A stretch of DNA of 64,000 nt from Whalleya microplaca (taxonomy: Eukaryota; Ascomycota; Sordariomycetes; Xylariales; Xylariaceae): positions 496,001-560,000 of the forward strand of contig MU385735.1 in NCBI GenBank assembly GCA_022497155.1, in the 5' to 3' direction. This document shows positions 24,801 to 35,013 of the stretch, piece after piece (the stretch's first letter is position 1; every line of letters starts with the position of its first letter). The translations under genes and the position numbers were made by a program. The notes below the pieces were generated by a model. It saw only the letters and a program-made list of their open reading frames with translations. It made no database searches and had not been told where the DNA came from.

Positions 24801-25683
24801 AATACCGTTCTAAAATAGTATATGCACTTTCCTTCTGAATCGCTATCTGGTATGCTAAAGCACCAAGAACGTTCACCGGCAACTGGGTTTTCTCGTTTTT
24901 ATAGTCGCAGAAGAAGAAGGCACCAGCGATACTATCATTACATTGTGCTAGCATTTCTTCAATGATAGTACCTGCCAATACAGTCTTCCCTGCTCCAGGG
25001 ATGCCGCATAGCCAGAGCTTCTCTCTTGGCTTTGTTAGCCAGGTGCGGAATTTGGGAAGATGTGTGAGCCAAAGGCCCGTTCCATGGTGTCGTAGTTTGC
25101 GACTCATATCGTAGTTCTGCTGCGGGTTGTACCTGAGGAAGAATCCCAAGACTTTCTCACGTTCCGAATCCTGATGGATGCGACTTATGATCTCGCGCGA
25201 CTTCTTGGTATCCTTCGAGATCTCTGATGTTATTTTATCGAGGTCTTCTGTTCGGGCTAACGAACGCAGGAGGAGTTCCATGGAATTAGCCTCCAGTGCA
25301 AGGCCAATGCTGTCTTTGTGCCGTGATAATTCAGCGAGCATCTCTTTTACTCGACTCGATGAGAATGGCCAAATAGCTCTCTGCTTGAGATTGCTTCCAT
25401 CAAGATTATTGAGTTTCTTGTCGATGGTTGATAGTATTTCGCGACATCCTTCGATATGATGCATCCTAAAGCTGTTATCGAAGAGTCCATCATCAAAACT
25501 CCAGGCCAGTCTTGTTAGACTGTTCAAAGCGCCACCCAATAGGCTGATTTCCTCCACAAGAGCTTTTATCTCTTTTGGGGCATCCTTCGCAGATTTATAG
25601 TACTTTGTGAGTAGTCGGAAAGCCTCATGTGCAAGAGTGACAACTCCCGCTATGCTACCTGTGATCGATAGCGGGTCTGCCAT
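18890..25683 (-). CDS. giant STAND/NLR protein: fungal Helo-like N-domain, NACHT, ankyrin repeats
   Basis: Predicted intracellular signalling NTPase of the fungal NLR class, linked in known members to non-self recognition and programmed cell death. Exons 25,683-24,398; 24,340-20,249; 20,171-18,890 give 2,219 aa. Residues 1-190 form a helical N-domain starting MADPLSITGSIAGVVTLAHE, typical of fungal STAND proteins. NACHT: Walker A GIPGAGKT (227-234), Walker B QVFIVVDGIDEC (326-337), followed by MFRWVACQLDHL and a winged-helix-like segment. From about residue 690 come some 15 ankyrin units, clearest as TALHLASLAGSVDCLKFYL, TPVHAAALGGHVDVVKFLHK and LPLHHAVFSQQLEVVKFLLL. The early repeats are more divergent. 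Both introns (57 and 77 nt) end in AAG, not YAG; no in-frame YAG alternative exists, and the joins restore the expected motifs. No stop or frameshift, so probably functional. The ligand is unknown. Confidence 0.9.
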
Positions 25684-26771
25684 GGTAATGTAAATGCGGT
25701 TGCCGCGGACGAATCAAGTAAACTCAGAAGATATGGCGATAGAGAGTAGCTCAGAGACAATCGGGGAATCAACTATGAAAAAATATAGATATTGTAGTTG
25801 TTTGATAGAATGTTGTTGTTGTTGGTGGGGGGAGGAGTTGTTAACAGGAGGTGAAATGGAGAGAAGAGTGACAGGTCCTAATAACGCCAAGGGACACAGT
25901 TATCATATTGAATTATGCCTTGAGTTTAGTTCCCAAAGTAACAACATGCAGGCTTTAGGTCGGTTCTAAACCAGGCATATTACTTCTACCTGCCTGCCGT
26001 ATCACCCTAGATGTCGATTCGTCAACAATGACTGCCCCCGATGTAGTGCAACCACACTGTGTGGAATACTTTACATTGCTAATAAGCATTGTAAGCAGGC
26101 CGCGTCCGTGAAAAGCCCACGAGATAGCCCATGATAAGTTGCTTTGTTACGATCTCAATTATTAAGAGCATAGAGAAGGGGTGCCTAGACAGCTTTGGAA
26201 GTATGCCTAACTACGTTAAATTCGTAATTTATGTCACGCTTTATACTACACAAGGCGTAATTTATTATTTCTGTACGATGATGACCCAGTCATTTTGGGG
26301 ATCACCCACATAGCCACCGCCATAGAAGCGACATAGATAAATGTAAATATTTGCTAATCAATAACTCGACAGTCTCGCGTGTCAGGCTAAACAGTAGGCA
26401 GAAGAGTATCAAAATGTTCGACCATGATGTCTAGGGTTGACATGGACCAGAGTTTGGACCCTAGAGCCCTGCAACTCTGCCAGCTTGACCGACGTTGCGC
26501 GTGTTGCTAGCTCACCGGCTACTGAGGAGATTTCCATGCTCATTGATAATGATGCGTGCAATATAGCATGAGCTTCTTAGAAAATACTTCATGCCTCCAC
26601 TGCTTCGACTTCCTTCGCCATTATTCGAAGAATTCTCTTCGATGCTAAACTCCTATCCCTGTCATATAGTGTGTCGAGCTCAAAAAGTAATGTAATACTA
26701 TACTTGATAAAATCTGAATGGTCGAGTGCGAAAGCCTCGAGAAGAACCGGACATGACTAGAATCTCATTCT
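25684..26771. other. upstream region of the NLR gene
   Basis: Putative promoter and 5' leader. About 26,130-26,350 is AT-rich. Nothing gene-like is seen. Confidence 0.5.
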
Positions 26772-27494
26772 TTACTCAAACTGTGAAGCACTGTGCTGCC
26801 AATTCAGCTCTGCCTTGAGTTCTCTGACCAAGACTTCCTCTTCCTCCACACTATCTGCCTGCCGTTCCCAAAAGTCTCTCCTGCGTCCGCCGCTTTCTTC
26901 CTGACCAATCGTATCAAAGAATACTACGTTCAGACCAACCTTTCCCCTTGCCCCATGCTTAACCACCCAGCCCTCCTGCTCCTTCGTCACGACCACCAAC
27001 GCCCTCCGCCAATCGCCACCGCCGACGTCGTATCTCTGAATGTACCAGTCCTTGTCCTCAGGCCGGGAAGCAATTTCGCGTCGTTGGTGCTCTATGCAGG
27101 CGGCCACCACGTCTCCTTCCGGTTCTAGCAACGGCATCCCATACACGTCCAACCGGTCACATTCGGCGGGGTCTCTGCCTTGGTGGCGTTCAGAAAGAAT
27201 GCTCATCTCTAGGGCGCGCGCAGCCGATTCCAGGCGTGCGGGGTCGCCAGCGTCGGCGGCTGTGTAGTACACCTGGAGTGAGGGGCGGGGGCGCGGCAAG
27301 TGTTGCTGCAGCTGCAGCTGCAGCTGGGATTGCTGCTGACCAAAGAGCGAGCTTGTGGGATGCCATATAGCCGGTGAGAAGACGCTGACGAGAAGTATGG
27401 ATGGGTCGCTGTGGGAGGCGAGGTGTGTGACGTTGACGAGCGAGGCGGCGTCATTGGCGCGAAGCTGCGCGGTGCCGCCGAGCGATTTGGGCAT
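26772..27494 (-). CDS. hypothetical protein, 240 aa
   Basis: A single uninterrupted frame, GC-rich with strong third-position bias, unlike the surrounding intergenic DNA. It starts MPKSLGGTAQLRANDAASLV and ends LNWQHSASQFE. It contains a Gln/Leu run (QQQSQLQLQLQQ, about residues 53-64) from a CTGCAG repeat. A conserved-looking middle follows (PSLQVYYTAADAG; WYIQRYDVGGGDWRRALVVV; VGLNVVFFDTI) and the C-terminal third is acidic. No signal peptide, membrane helix or motif that I recognise. The WYIQRYDVGGG...RALVVV...GLNVVFFD order suggests a compact beta-rich fold, but I give no function. Neighbours: the NLR gene 1.1 kb downstream and the LysM pseudogene upstream, all on the minus strand with no sign of co-regulation. 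Confidence 0.6.
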   Translation of the reverse strand: MPKSLGGTAQLRANDAASLVNVTHLASHSDPSILLVSVFSPAIWHPTSSLFGQQQSQLQLQLQQHLPRPRPSLQVYYTAADAGDPARLESAARALEMSILSERHQGRDPAECDRLDVYGMPLLEPEGDVVAACIEHQRREIASRPEDKDWYIQRYDVGGGDWRRALVVVTKEQEGWVVKHGARGKVGLNVVFFDTIGQEESGGRRRDFWERQADSVEEEEVLVRELKAELNWQHSASQFE

Positions 27495-27955
27495 TTTGGA
27501 CCGCGAACGAATTATTGGATGTTGAGTTAACAGCGAAAAGAGGACGAGAAGAGAAAAAGACTTTGGGAGTTAAAGCTTGATTAAACGGGTCAGAGATGTG
27601 ACACAACTCACTTGGGCACCTGAGACTTGGGTAACCTCTAGATCCAAGTTCTTGAATCTGAGAACCGGCATCAATGAACTTCATCACTGGTATCAAAAGC
27701 TTTCCCAACATAACTAATATTTTGTCATATCCGTCAAAAGAATATATATATAAACAACCAAAACAAAAATCCTTTCTATCTAGGACGTACATGATTCCTT
27801 CGCATAACAGAACTATCGGCTTACTCATCAATTATTCGCCATGATTATTCAGTTGATTGAAAGCAAATGTCTGAACTTCAATTCAAGGCAAACCTTGGAA
27901 CGCGCAAACTAAAAAAATACCTGGGTAAGTACCCAATCAAACCTCTCTGTGTATC
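27495..27955. other. intergenic, no gene seen
   Basis: AT-leaning spacer. A 126-codon minus-strand frame overlapping the hypothetical gene (to 27,831) has no coding features. Confidence 0.5.
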
Positions 27956-29690
27956 TCACGAAGAAACACCGACACAATACGCCTCACCCAGCCAAAAGCC
28001 TCTCAGACAGTCACTTGACACGGCCGGATTCCAAGCATGAAATTGAGCATCTGTGATTCCATACTGTCGCTCCACGGTACCGCAGTCGCTCCCCGAAACC
28101 GCCACATACCACTCATTGCAATCCGCGGGCTGCCCACTCTGCGTTGGCGCCGGAGGAGTTGGGTGGGTGCTTGCGGTGGTAGTCGCCGTCGGCGCAGGGG
28201 CCGTGGTAGATGAAGCCGCCGACTCGGCCACGCCGACACAGTAGGCCTCCTTGGCCCAGAAGCCGTCGACGCAGTTGGATGAGACGGCGGGGTTCCATTT
28301 GTGGAACTGCGCGTCTGTGATGTTGAAGAGGCCCTCGACGGTGGCGCACGAGTCACCGTCATGGGCCACGTACCAGGTATTGCAGGTCGCTGGCTGGCCG
28401 GACTGGGTCGGGCCTGGTGGTGTTGGTGAGGTGGTGCTGCTACTGGGAGGTGCCGGGGTTCCTGACACACAGTACATGACGTCTGGGGAAGAATAAAGGT
28501 TAGAAATGGCCGAATCGCCAAGTGGGATCGGACATACCTGTTGCGAATCCGCTGCAGTCCGACCCGACCTCGGGGTTAAGGGCATAGAAGGTGTCGAGGG
28601 TGATGTTGTTCTGGGCGAGGAGGGCGGTGCAATTATCTCGAAAGGATACCTCCACATAGATGGTGCACTCTGAGGTTGTGCCGTTGGCAACAGGTGTTGG
28701 CTCGTTGGTCCCGTCGTCTGTACCAGCCGACACGTCTCCGCCCCAGCCGATGCAATACGACAAGTCACTTGCTAAGGTACAGTTGACGAGGTTCGCATCT
28801 CCAAGACTCGGGTTCCAGATGCCCAGGTTATCTAGCGAGATGCCATATACGTCGGCTGCGAGCTGGCAGTCGTTCCCGTAAAAGGTACCATACAAGTCTT
28901 GTTGGTAGTCGGCGCCGTTGAGATAGTCCTGGCAGTCTGTCCTGGTATTTGGGGCATAGGTGCGGTTGTACCCTGCGAAGGGCGCGGGCATATAGGTTGG
29001 AGAGGGGAGAGAACTGAACGCGATAGCTGTGCCTGATAGGCTAGCTGAGACGGCGAAACCTGGGGACCCGGGGTAATTGTTTACTGCAGATGCCTATGGT
29101 TAGACTCTTAGGAGGTCATAGGAAAGGGGCTGCACTTACTGCTACCGACAGGAAGAACGCAGTACGACGCATATGCGAAAAGATTCGTGCAACTAGATAC
29201 GGGGCATAAAGTTAAGAAAAAGTTCGGTTTAGTCTTATCACGGATCAGATCGACTTACTTTTCATTGATTTCCGGGTTCAGGATTTGCAAGTCACTCAAT
29301 GAGATGCCAAACTTGACCAACAACATGTTGCAGTAATCACCCGGAACGACCTGATAATAGCTTCCACAGGTTGTCGCCGTCCCGTTGGCAACATCTGGGG
29401 ACGGTCACCGGGGCAGTAGCTGTCGTTGGGATGGGGGAAAGGGGCACAGTCGGCGCTATGTACTGCGGGCCTGGGGATCCGATGCAAAGCTCCAGGCCAA
29501 GGGATCTGTTGAGATTGCTGCAAGCGAGATCCAGAACGGGGTTCCAGGCAAATATCTGGGCAAGAGTTGCTTTGTTTAATGCCGCGATGCCGCTGCAAGT
29601 ATCGTTAGCCGGTACGGTATAAGAGAAGACGTCGTGGCTTGGCTCAAAGGTCTGTTCAGCGTGGCAGATGCGGCTCCGCTGGTCGACCAT
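27956..29690 (-). pseudogene. LysM-repeat secreted protein, N-terminally truncated and frameshifted
   Basis: Chitin-binding LysM protein of the multi-LysM fungal type that usually sits divergently beside a killer-toxin-type chitinase gene. Pieces: about 29,690-29,259; 29,192-29,140; 29,083-28,538; 28,482-27,956, with introns of 66, 56 and 55 nt at good GT-AG sites. At least five LysM units are visible: [80 protein letters not shown] and [20 protein letters not shown]. The last two are separated by a Thr/Pro/Ala linker. Breaks: the signal peptide and upstream exon are missing, because beyond about 29,650 the DNA reads as chitinase on the opposite strand. A one-base frame change lies at about 29,400 (after ...ATAPVTVP), and no intron with matching phase is available. 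The 3' exons look undamaged, so loss is recent or some expression persists. Confidence 0.8.
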
Positions 29691-32018
29691 TCCATCTCGC
29701 AGACGCTTACGGCGATTTTACTGCAAGAGCAGTTCCAATGCAACTATGGTGGAGTCGATGTCGAGGCTAACCTCGACGTGAAGGCAGACATCACTGCCAA
29801 GATTGACATGCAATTTGGCTTGACTATCATCACCAAGCTCACTACGGGCTCCGTACTGCCGGATCTGAGTCAATCATTTATGTACCTGCGCAACCGAGGC
29901 GATATTGATGCCGTATTCACCATCGATGTCATTGTCAAGGCGAGCTACGACACGGGGAACAGGGAGCTTTTCGGCCTCCAAAACTTCAACGCTCTCTTCA
30001 GCGTGCCCGACACCATTACCGTGGATCCCAACCTCAGACTGTTAGGGTCCGTTAATATTGGTGTAAGAATCTGTGGTCACATCGAAGCTGCCATCAGGGT
30101 TACCAGTTGGGACACGCAGCTCTCATTTCCTGACCAAGGCCCTGATTGCAACCCCAAGAATCTTAAGAATGCCCAGCCCACCACGCAGCCCGGTAAATCC
30201 ACCTTTGACTGGTCGGTTGAGGCCTACGGCCAGATCACAGCACATGTCAAGCCTCTCGTCAGATTTGGCATAACATGGGGTGCCCTCTTCAACAAACTGC
30301 CCAATTGCGAGGTTGATCTCGTCGTGGATGGCTACGTGACAGTGTACCTGAAGGCGTCGACCACTACTGGTAGCGTCTGCTATGGCGTTAACACTGGCGC
30401 TAATATTCTTGCCCAGTTAGACGAGCCCTCTTAGCTTAACTGGATCCTGCCGAGCAACCCGTGGGTACTTGCGGAGTGCTTCGCTCCCATTATCCCCGAG
30501 ACGTGTCCCATCAGCGCCCGCGCGAGAAGCGATGAGACGCTGCACATAGGAATCCCCAGGCCGCGGGCATTGTCAAGAGTGGGACATAAAAGTTCGTCAT
30601 ATGATGGCCTGGACACGGCGCTTGGACGTGGACTCGGAAGACGAGCAACCACCGTCATCGGTCCCCTGCCGTGTCCAACTGCAGAGAAAGAGACTGGGGA
30701 CGTGGCTCCTTGTCCATTGTGCAGTGGTAGCAACGGTATTACGAAGCGTAATGACTCCAGCTCAAGCGTCATCTCTACGCGGGACGGCGATGCCCCGGGC
30801 TGCATCTTTATCCCAAATGGCGATGAGACCCCATACGTGCGAGCCCGCGACCTCGTCGAGGCCTTGGAAAATACGACATTCCGGGATCTTCTTGCCCGTG
30901 ACGGACTCGAGAAGCGTGATAGGAAGAGGTACACGTACATAACTAGTACAGGAGCTACCATCGACCTGGACACTGGTACTTTTCCGAACTGCGGCCTTGC
31001 TATCAGCAGCTCCAGCTATGCCGGCATTAGCCGCTTCTTTGGATACGACGCCAACCAGCAAAACCCGCCCTGTGTGCCTGACATGTACATGAATGATGGC
31101 AGTGAGGTCTTCTTCCAGTCGTCTGACTACGTGACCGAGCACGTCTTCGAGGCCCAGACTCTGCTCCAGTTAATCAAATGGCTTGCCGGCCAGGGCGCTG
31201 GGCCCGCAACTCCCCCGGGCTACACCAAGCCGTCTCAGCAGTGGGTTGAGGAGTATCTGATCGCCTTCAACCCCCGAGGCGGCGCCTACTTCTCCTTCCA
31301 ATCCGCCCGCCTTGGTACCGCCAACGCAAACCCGCCAAAGGATTATTTCTGGAACTACATGGGGCGCGGCCTTGGCGATAAAGTGAACACGCGGGACCTT
31401 GTGCTCGCCAACGGCAAAATGAACCTCCAGAAGGAAACATTCTTCAAAATGCAGAGTCCATTGGTCGACCAGCAGTCCCAGACCGCCACCATGATCTACG
31501 TCAAGGACATCGCTGCTGTCTTCACCTACCTCGCCTACATCCCCGCCCAAGCCAACAGTGAGGCTATCTGGAATAAGTTCCTCCGCCCGAGCAACTGGGT
31601 CGATCTGTCCTGCAACGAATTCGACACCGCCTACGCTGCCGCCCGGGGTAACACCGCGCCCGCCGGCGAGCCCACCTACACGGACCCGGTCACCAACACG
31701 GTCCGACAGGGCCGGATGCGCTGGCTTTGGAAAGCCTTCATCGACGGCACCCTGGCTACCGTTGAGGCGCGCGCGAGCATGTCCTGCACGGCCGCAAGCC
31801 AGCTGTTTGTTGTGAACTAGCAGAATCCAAATCCCAAGTATTATACGCCCGGGGTGGTAGGGTGGGTGACGGCCGCGTTCGCGGCGGGAGGCTGGTGTAA
31901 CAATCCGAGGCTGCCGAGGCCGGGCGGTGCCGGGAGCACCTACGGCGCGTACGGGTATGCCGCAATGACGGAGGACTTTAACGGAAACCAGGTGAACCTG
32001 GGGCAACCTACTGCTTGA
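29634..32018 (+). pseudogene. C-terminal half of a killer-toxin alpha-subunit-like chitinase, disrupted
   Basis: Matches the region downstream of the GH18 domain in fungal chitinases related to the yeast killer-toxin alpha subunit: beta-rich repeats such as FMYLRNRGDIDAVFTIDVIV, an RVTSWDTQLSFPDQ segment and AYGQITAHVKPLVRFGITWG, then a long C-terminal domain. The signal peptide, LysM/chitin-binding and GH18 catalytic parts are absent: upstream of about 29,690 the DNA belongs to the opposite-strand LysM gene. One frame runs from 29,634 to TGA at 32,016-32,018 but is cut by TAG at 30,432-30,434 and TAG at 31,818-31,820. Reading continues convincingly after each (LNWILPSNPWVLAECF; YYTPGVVGWVTAAFAAGGWC). 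Both stops are one C-to-T or G-to-A change from CAG or TGG, as RIP would produce. Without a catalytic domain it cannot act as a chitinase. Confidence 0.8.
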
Positions 32019-32705
32019 TGTCCACTAGTGTGAGATAATAACAATAGTCATTATTTAGTAATTATACTATCGTGTTATGGCAGGGGTCTTGTGGGTGCCC
32101 CAAGCTCCCTACTAAGCAGCCCCTTACGCGTGTGAGTTACAGTACGCGTAGATAAGCTGATAAGCTAAGGGGGTTGCTCGGGCCAGAGCGCTGCAGCGCT
32201 GCGAGTTGACTTCAGACTTTTGTTCTTTACGTTATTATCATCTCATCGTAATACCAAGAATTATTGCTTAGCATGCGCCATCCCTTTATAAGTACATGCC
32301 ATCACATAGTTTCTTTTGAGAGGCGCCTCTATGTCATTACAGAAGTGTCGCAAAAACGACTCCGTTATTGCGGTGCAGTAATAAAGCCTGATATATCCCC
32401 GCGACAAGAAGTATCACCCCCAGTCAGCTAGGGCGGTGCTCTGGCTTATATGGCCACAGCCGTGGGTCGTTTGCGAAGCACTCTATAAACCTCGGGGTTC
32501 CAAGGCGACTGACAAGAAATTACTAGGGATTATGTTTACCAAAGTCTAACTGTGAATTGAAACTAAAGCATCTATCGAATCTAGTTAGGCATTGGGCAGT
32601 TTGAGGTCCTATTCTGGGAATGGTTCTATGCGAGACACATCGTGAGGCCCCTAACTTGGCCTTGCCAATGCCCAAACGATGCATATGCTAGATATCTATT
32701 GGAGC
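32019..32705. other. intergenic between the chitinase relic and MFS gene 1
   Basis: The two neighbours converge. No coding signal seen. Confidence 0.5.
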
Positions 32706-35013
32706 TCAATCCTTGAAATGAGCGTCGGTCTGGAAAATCACCGGTTCTTCTGTTGATGAGCTCTCCTCCTCCTGCGCACTGGTGTTCTTTTTAGAGCTAA
32801 ATTGAGCTGTTAGTAGGTAGCCCGGTAGCCAGGCGGTAGGATTATGAAAACTCACTCTCTCCGATGTAATAGCACCGCGCCGATGAACCCAGCCCATAGC
32901 AGGACATGGAATACCAGTGAGACGGGCCATCCGATACGCCACCGGGGTGCGCCATTTGGCCCGACAGTCGGGAACAGCAGGAGGGGTACCCAAATGTAGA
33001 ACGAATAGCCAAATGTCATCATTGAGCCCTAAGATTTCGTTAGCTATATAGTGTCTCCAGAACCCGTGGCCCTTCCATTCTTGAATTTGCCATTTAGGAG
33101 ATGTAAGGGTAAGGCGGTAAACTGACTAGGATAAGCGCTCGCTCTTCCGAGTCTCCCTTCACGACCGTGTTCACTGTCGAATATAAAATCGGGCTCAAAC
33201 ATCCTGACATTCCAAAGAGGTACCACGCGGCGAACCTATGTAATTGATTAGCTTAGAAGGAAAGAAAAGGGAAGGCGGGAGCGATACTTGAGAGCCGTTG
33301 GTATTGTCCAGACAATCATACACGTCAACGAGAACACGATGCAGGTTGTCGCGAATGTATAAATAGTCCACGAAGGATATATAGCTGCCAGGGTCGTTCC
33401 TAGCCAGGATGCCACGATGGTTATCGCGTATATGACGGTGGGTAGCTGGTTTATTTGGGCAACGGAGTAACCTTCTGCTTTGAGCCAGAGGTTCATGTAT
33501 CCCTCGGGATAACTAGAGATGATCATGCATCTGACAATCATATATCAGCGTGAACATTACCTACACTTCCCAGCAGTCAAGGCCATAAAATGAAAGGGAT
33601 CGACTGAATTAGTAGCGAGCTAGCCACTCACATATACTACAGCACCCGGAGTTAGCAAAATCGCAATTTAGACAGTTTGGTGAATTATATAGGGATAAAA
33701 GGCCTCGGGAGCTGTGAACACCCGGATATGCTCCATTGGACAATCACTGATCTTGAAAAGGCCAGAGAGGGGATTTAATGGCTTTGGATGTTACTCACGC
33801 AAAAGACGAAGACCCAAATGTGCCACCGCTCAAGACTGCGCTTGAAAACGTGAAGTCCTAGCTTCCCTGGCTTGCGTATCTTGGCTCTTTCTAGCCTCTC
33901 TTTAGCGAGTGCAATATCGCCTGTGGTAAAGTAGAACGGTTTAGGGGAATCTGGGATCCCAGGGAATACCAAAAATCCGATTAGGGCGACTGGGATCGTG
34001 AATATGCCATCGATAACAAAGAGCCACCTTCAGAGTCACGATCAGCATCAGGAGTAAGGGTAGAAAGCAGAAATACAGTGCTGGCCTTACCTCCATCCAG
34101 GCATGCCTGCGACACCAGATAGATGGGTATAAGCGGCGGCCTGCAAGTAGCCACTAACCATGGTGCCTAGAGGGTTGCATAGGAACCATGTGCCAGCTCT
34201 TTTGAAGAGCTCCGGCCCGCTATACCAGGAACCTAGAGTCATGTCAATCATACACGACCAAATACAGACAGAGGGAAATGAAGGGACAGACTTACCCAGG
34301 ATAAAATGCGTTCCAGCAAAGACAGGGGCCTCAAGCATGCCCACAAGGAAGCGGCATGCATAGAGCTGGTGAACATTTGTTACCCTACTCTGAGCAAACG
34401 TGCAGATGCCCCAGAGAATTTCGAGACTCGGTAATAGCCAGCGAGCTCTGTATACAATCAGTTTTGTCAAATTCTACTCTTGCATTTCTGGGTGAAAGTG
34501 GAATTTTGAGCCACTCACAACTGAGGACGAGACATGAGCAAGAGGCCAGGTATTTGAAAAACCACGTAAGCTACGTAGTAGCAAACGTTGAAATAATTGA
34601 GCTCGTTCCCATACAGGCCAAAGTCCTCTTTGAGGCCGCTGACATATGCATTGCTGATGTTGGTTTGGTCTTTGGAGTGTTGTTATCTGGTAAGTAAAAG
34701 GAACTAAGGTAGATATAGCATAGAATAGAGAGCTAACCTAAAAATTTGACGAAAACTGGAGTTGTTAGGTTTCTTCTTTGCCCTTGAGCTTTTGGGCTGG
34801 TGTTGTGGACTTACAACATAGACAAGCGAATATTAGAATGGACAAGTCGAGTTTGAATAGTAGTCTGTGGTTTATTAGTGATTCCGTTGTATGATTGCCC
34901 TTTGAAATCACCTACTTTCTCTCCGCTGTAGGATAACTAGATGGGTACCAATTAAATATTTCCTTTATCAGACCGTATAATGTATGCCCGTGGCTTTTGT
35001 CGCTGATCGACAT
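32706..35013 (-). CDS. MFS transporter, anion:cation symporter type (Dal5/Liz1-like)
   Basis: Plasma-membrane importer of the family that carries allantoate, pantothenate, biotin and similar organic acids; the actual substrate is unknown. Twelve exons: 35,013-34,916; 34,864-34,815; 34,755-34,738; 34,669-34,519; 34,447-34,296; 34,232-34,091; 34,027-33,799; 33,636-33,632; 33,530-33,288; 33,235-33,127; 33,028-32,856; 32,796-32,706. They sum to 486 codons plus stop with every phase matching. Family signatures: FLDQTNISNAYVSGLKEDFG (TM1 to loop), RFLVGMLEAPVF, a WLFVIDG segment and MNLWLKAEGYSVAQINQLPT. Exon 8 is only five nt (TATAT); without it the frame fails. Introns 3 and 6 end in AAG. The C-terminal tail is acidic/Ser-rich and cytosolic. 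The upstream limit of the first exon is the least certain part. Confidence 0.82.

Noticed and set aside
30360..30434. Intron ending at the first TAG of the chitinase relic
   Set aside because: The sequence before and after the TAG both fit the family without a gap, so the TAG replaces a residue rather than an acceptor.
31170..32006. 278-codon minus-strand frame
   Set aside because: Complement of the GC-rich chitinase frame. The plus strand carries the protein signal; the minus reading is Gly/Arg/Val-rich noise.
33540..33610. Coding exon at TATGGCCTTGACTGCTGGGAAG in MFS gene 1
   Set aside because: It reads MALTAGKC but no acceptor gives a compatible phase; the 5-nt microexon solution fits all phases.
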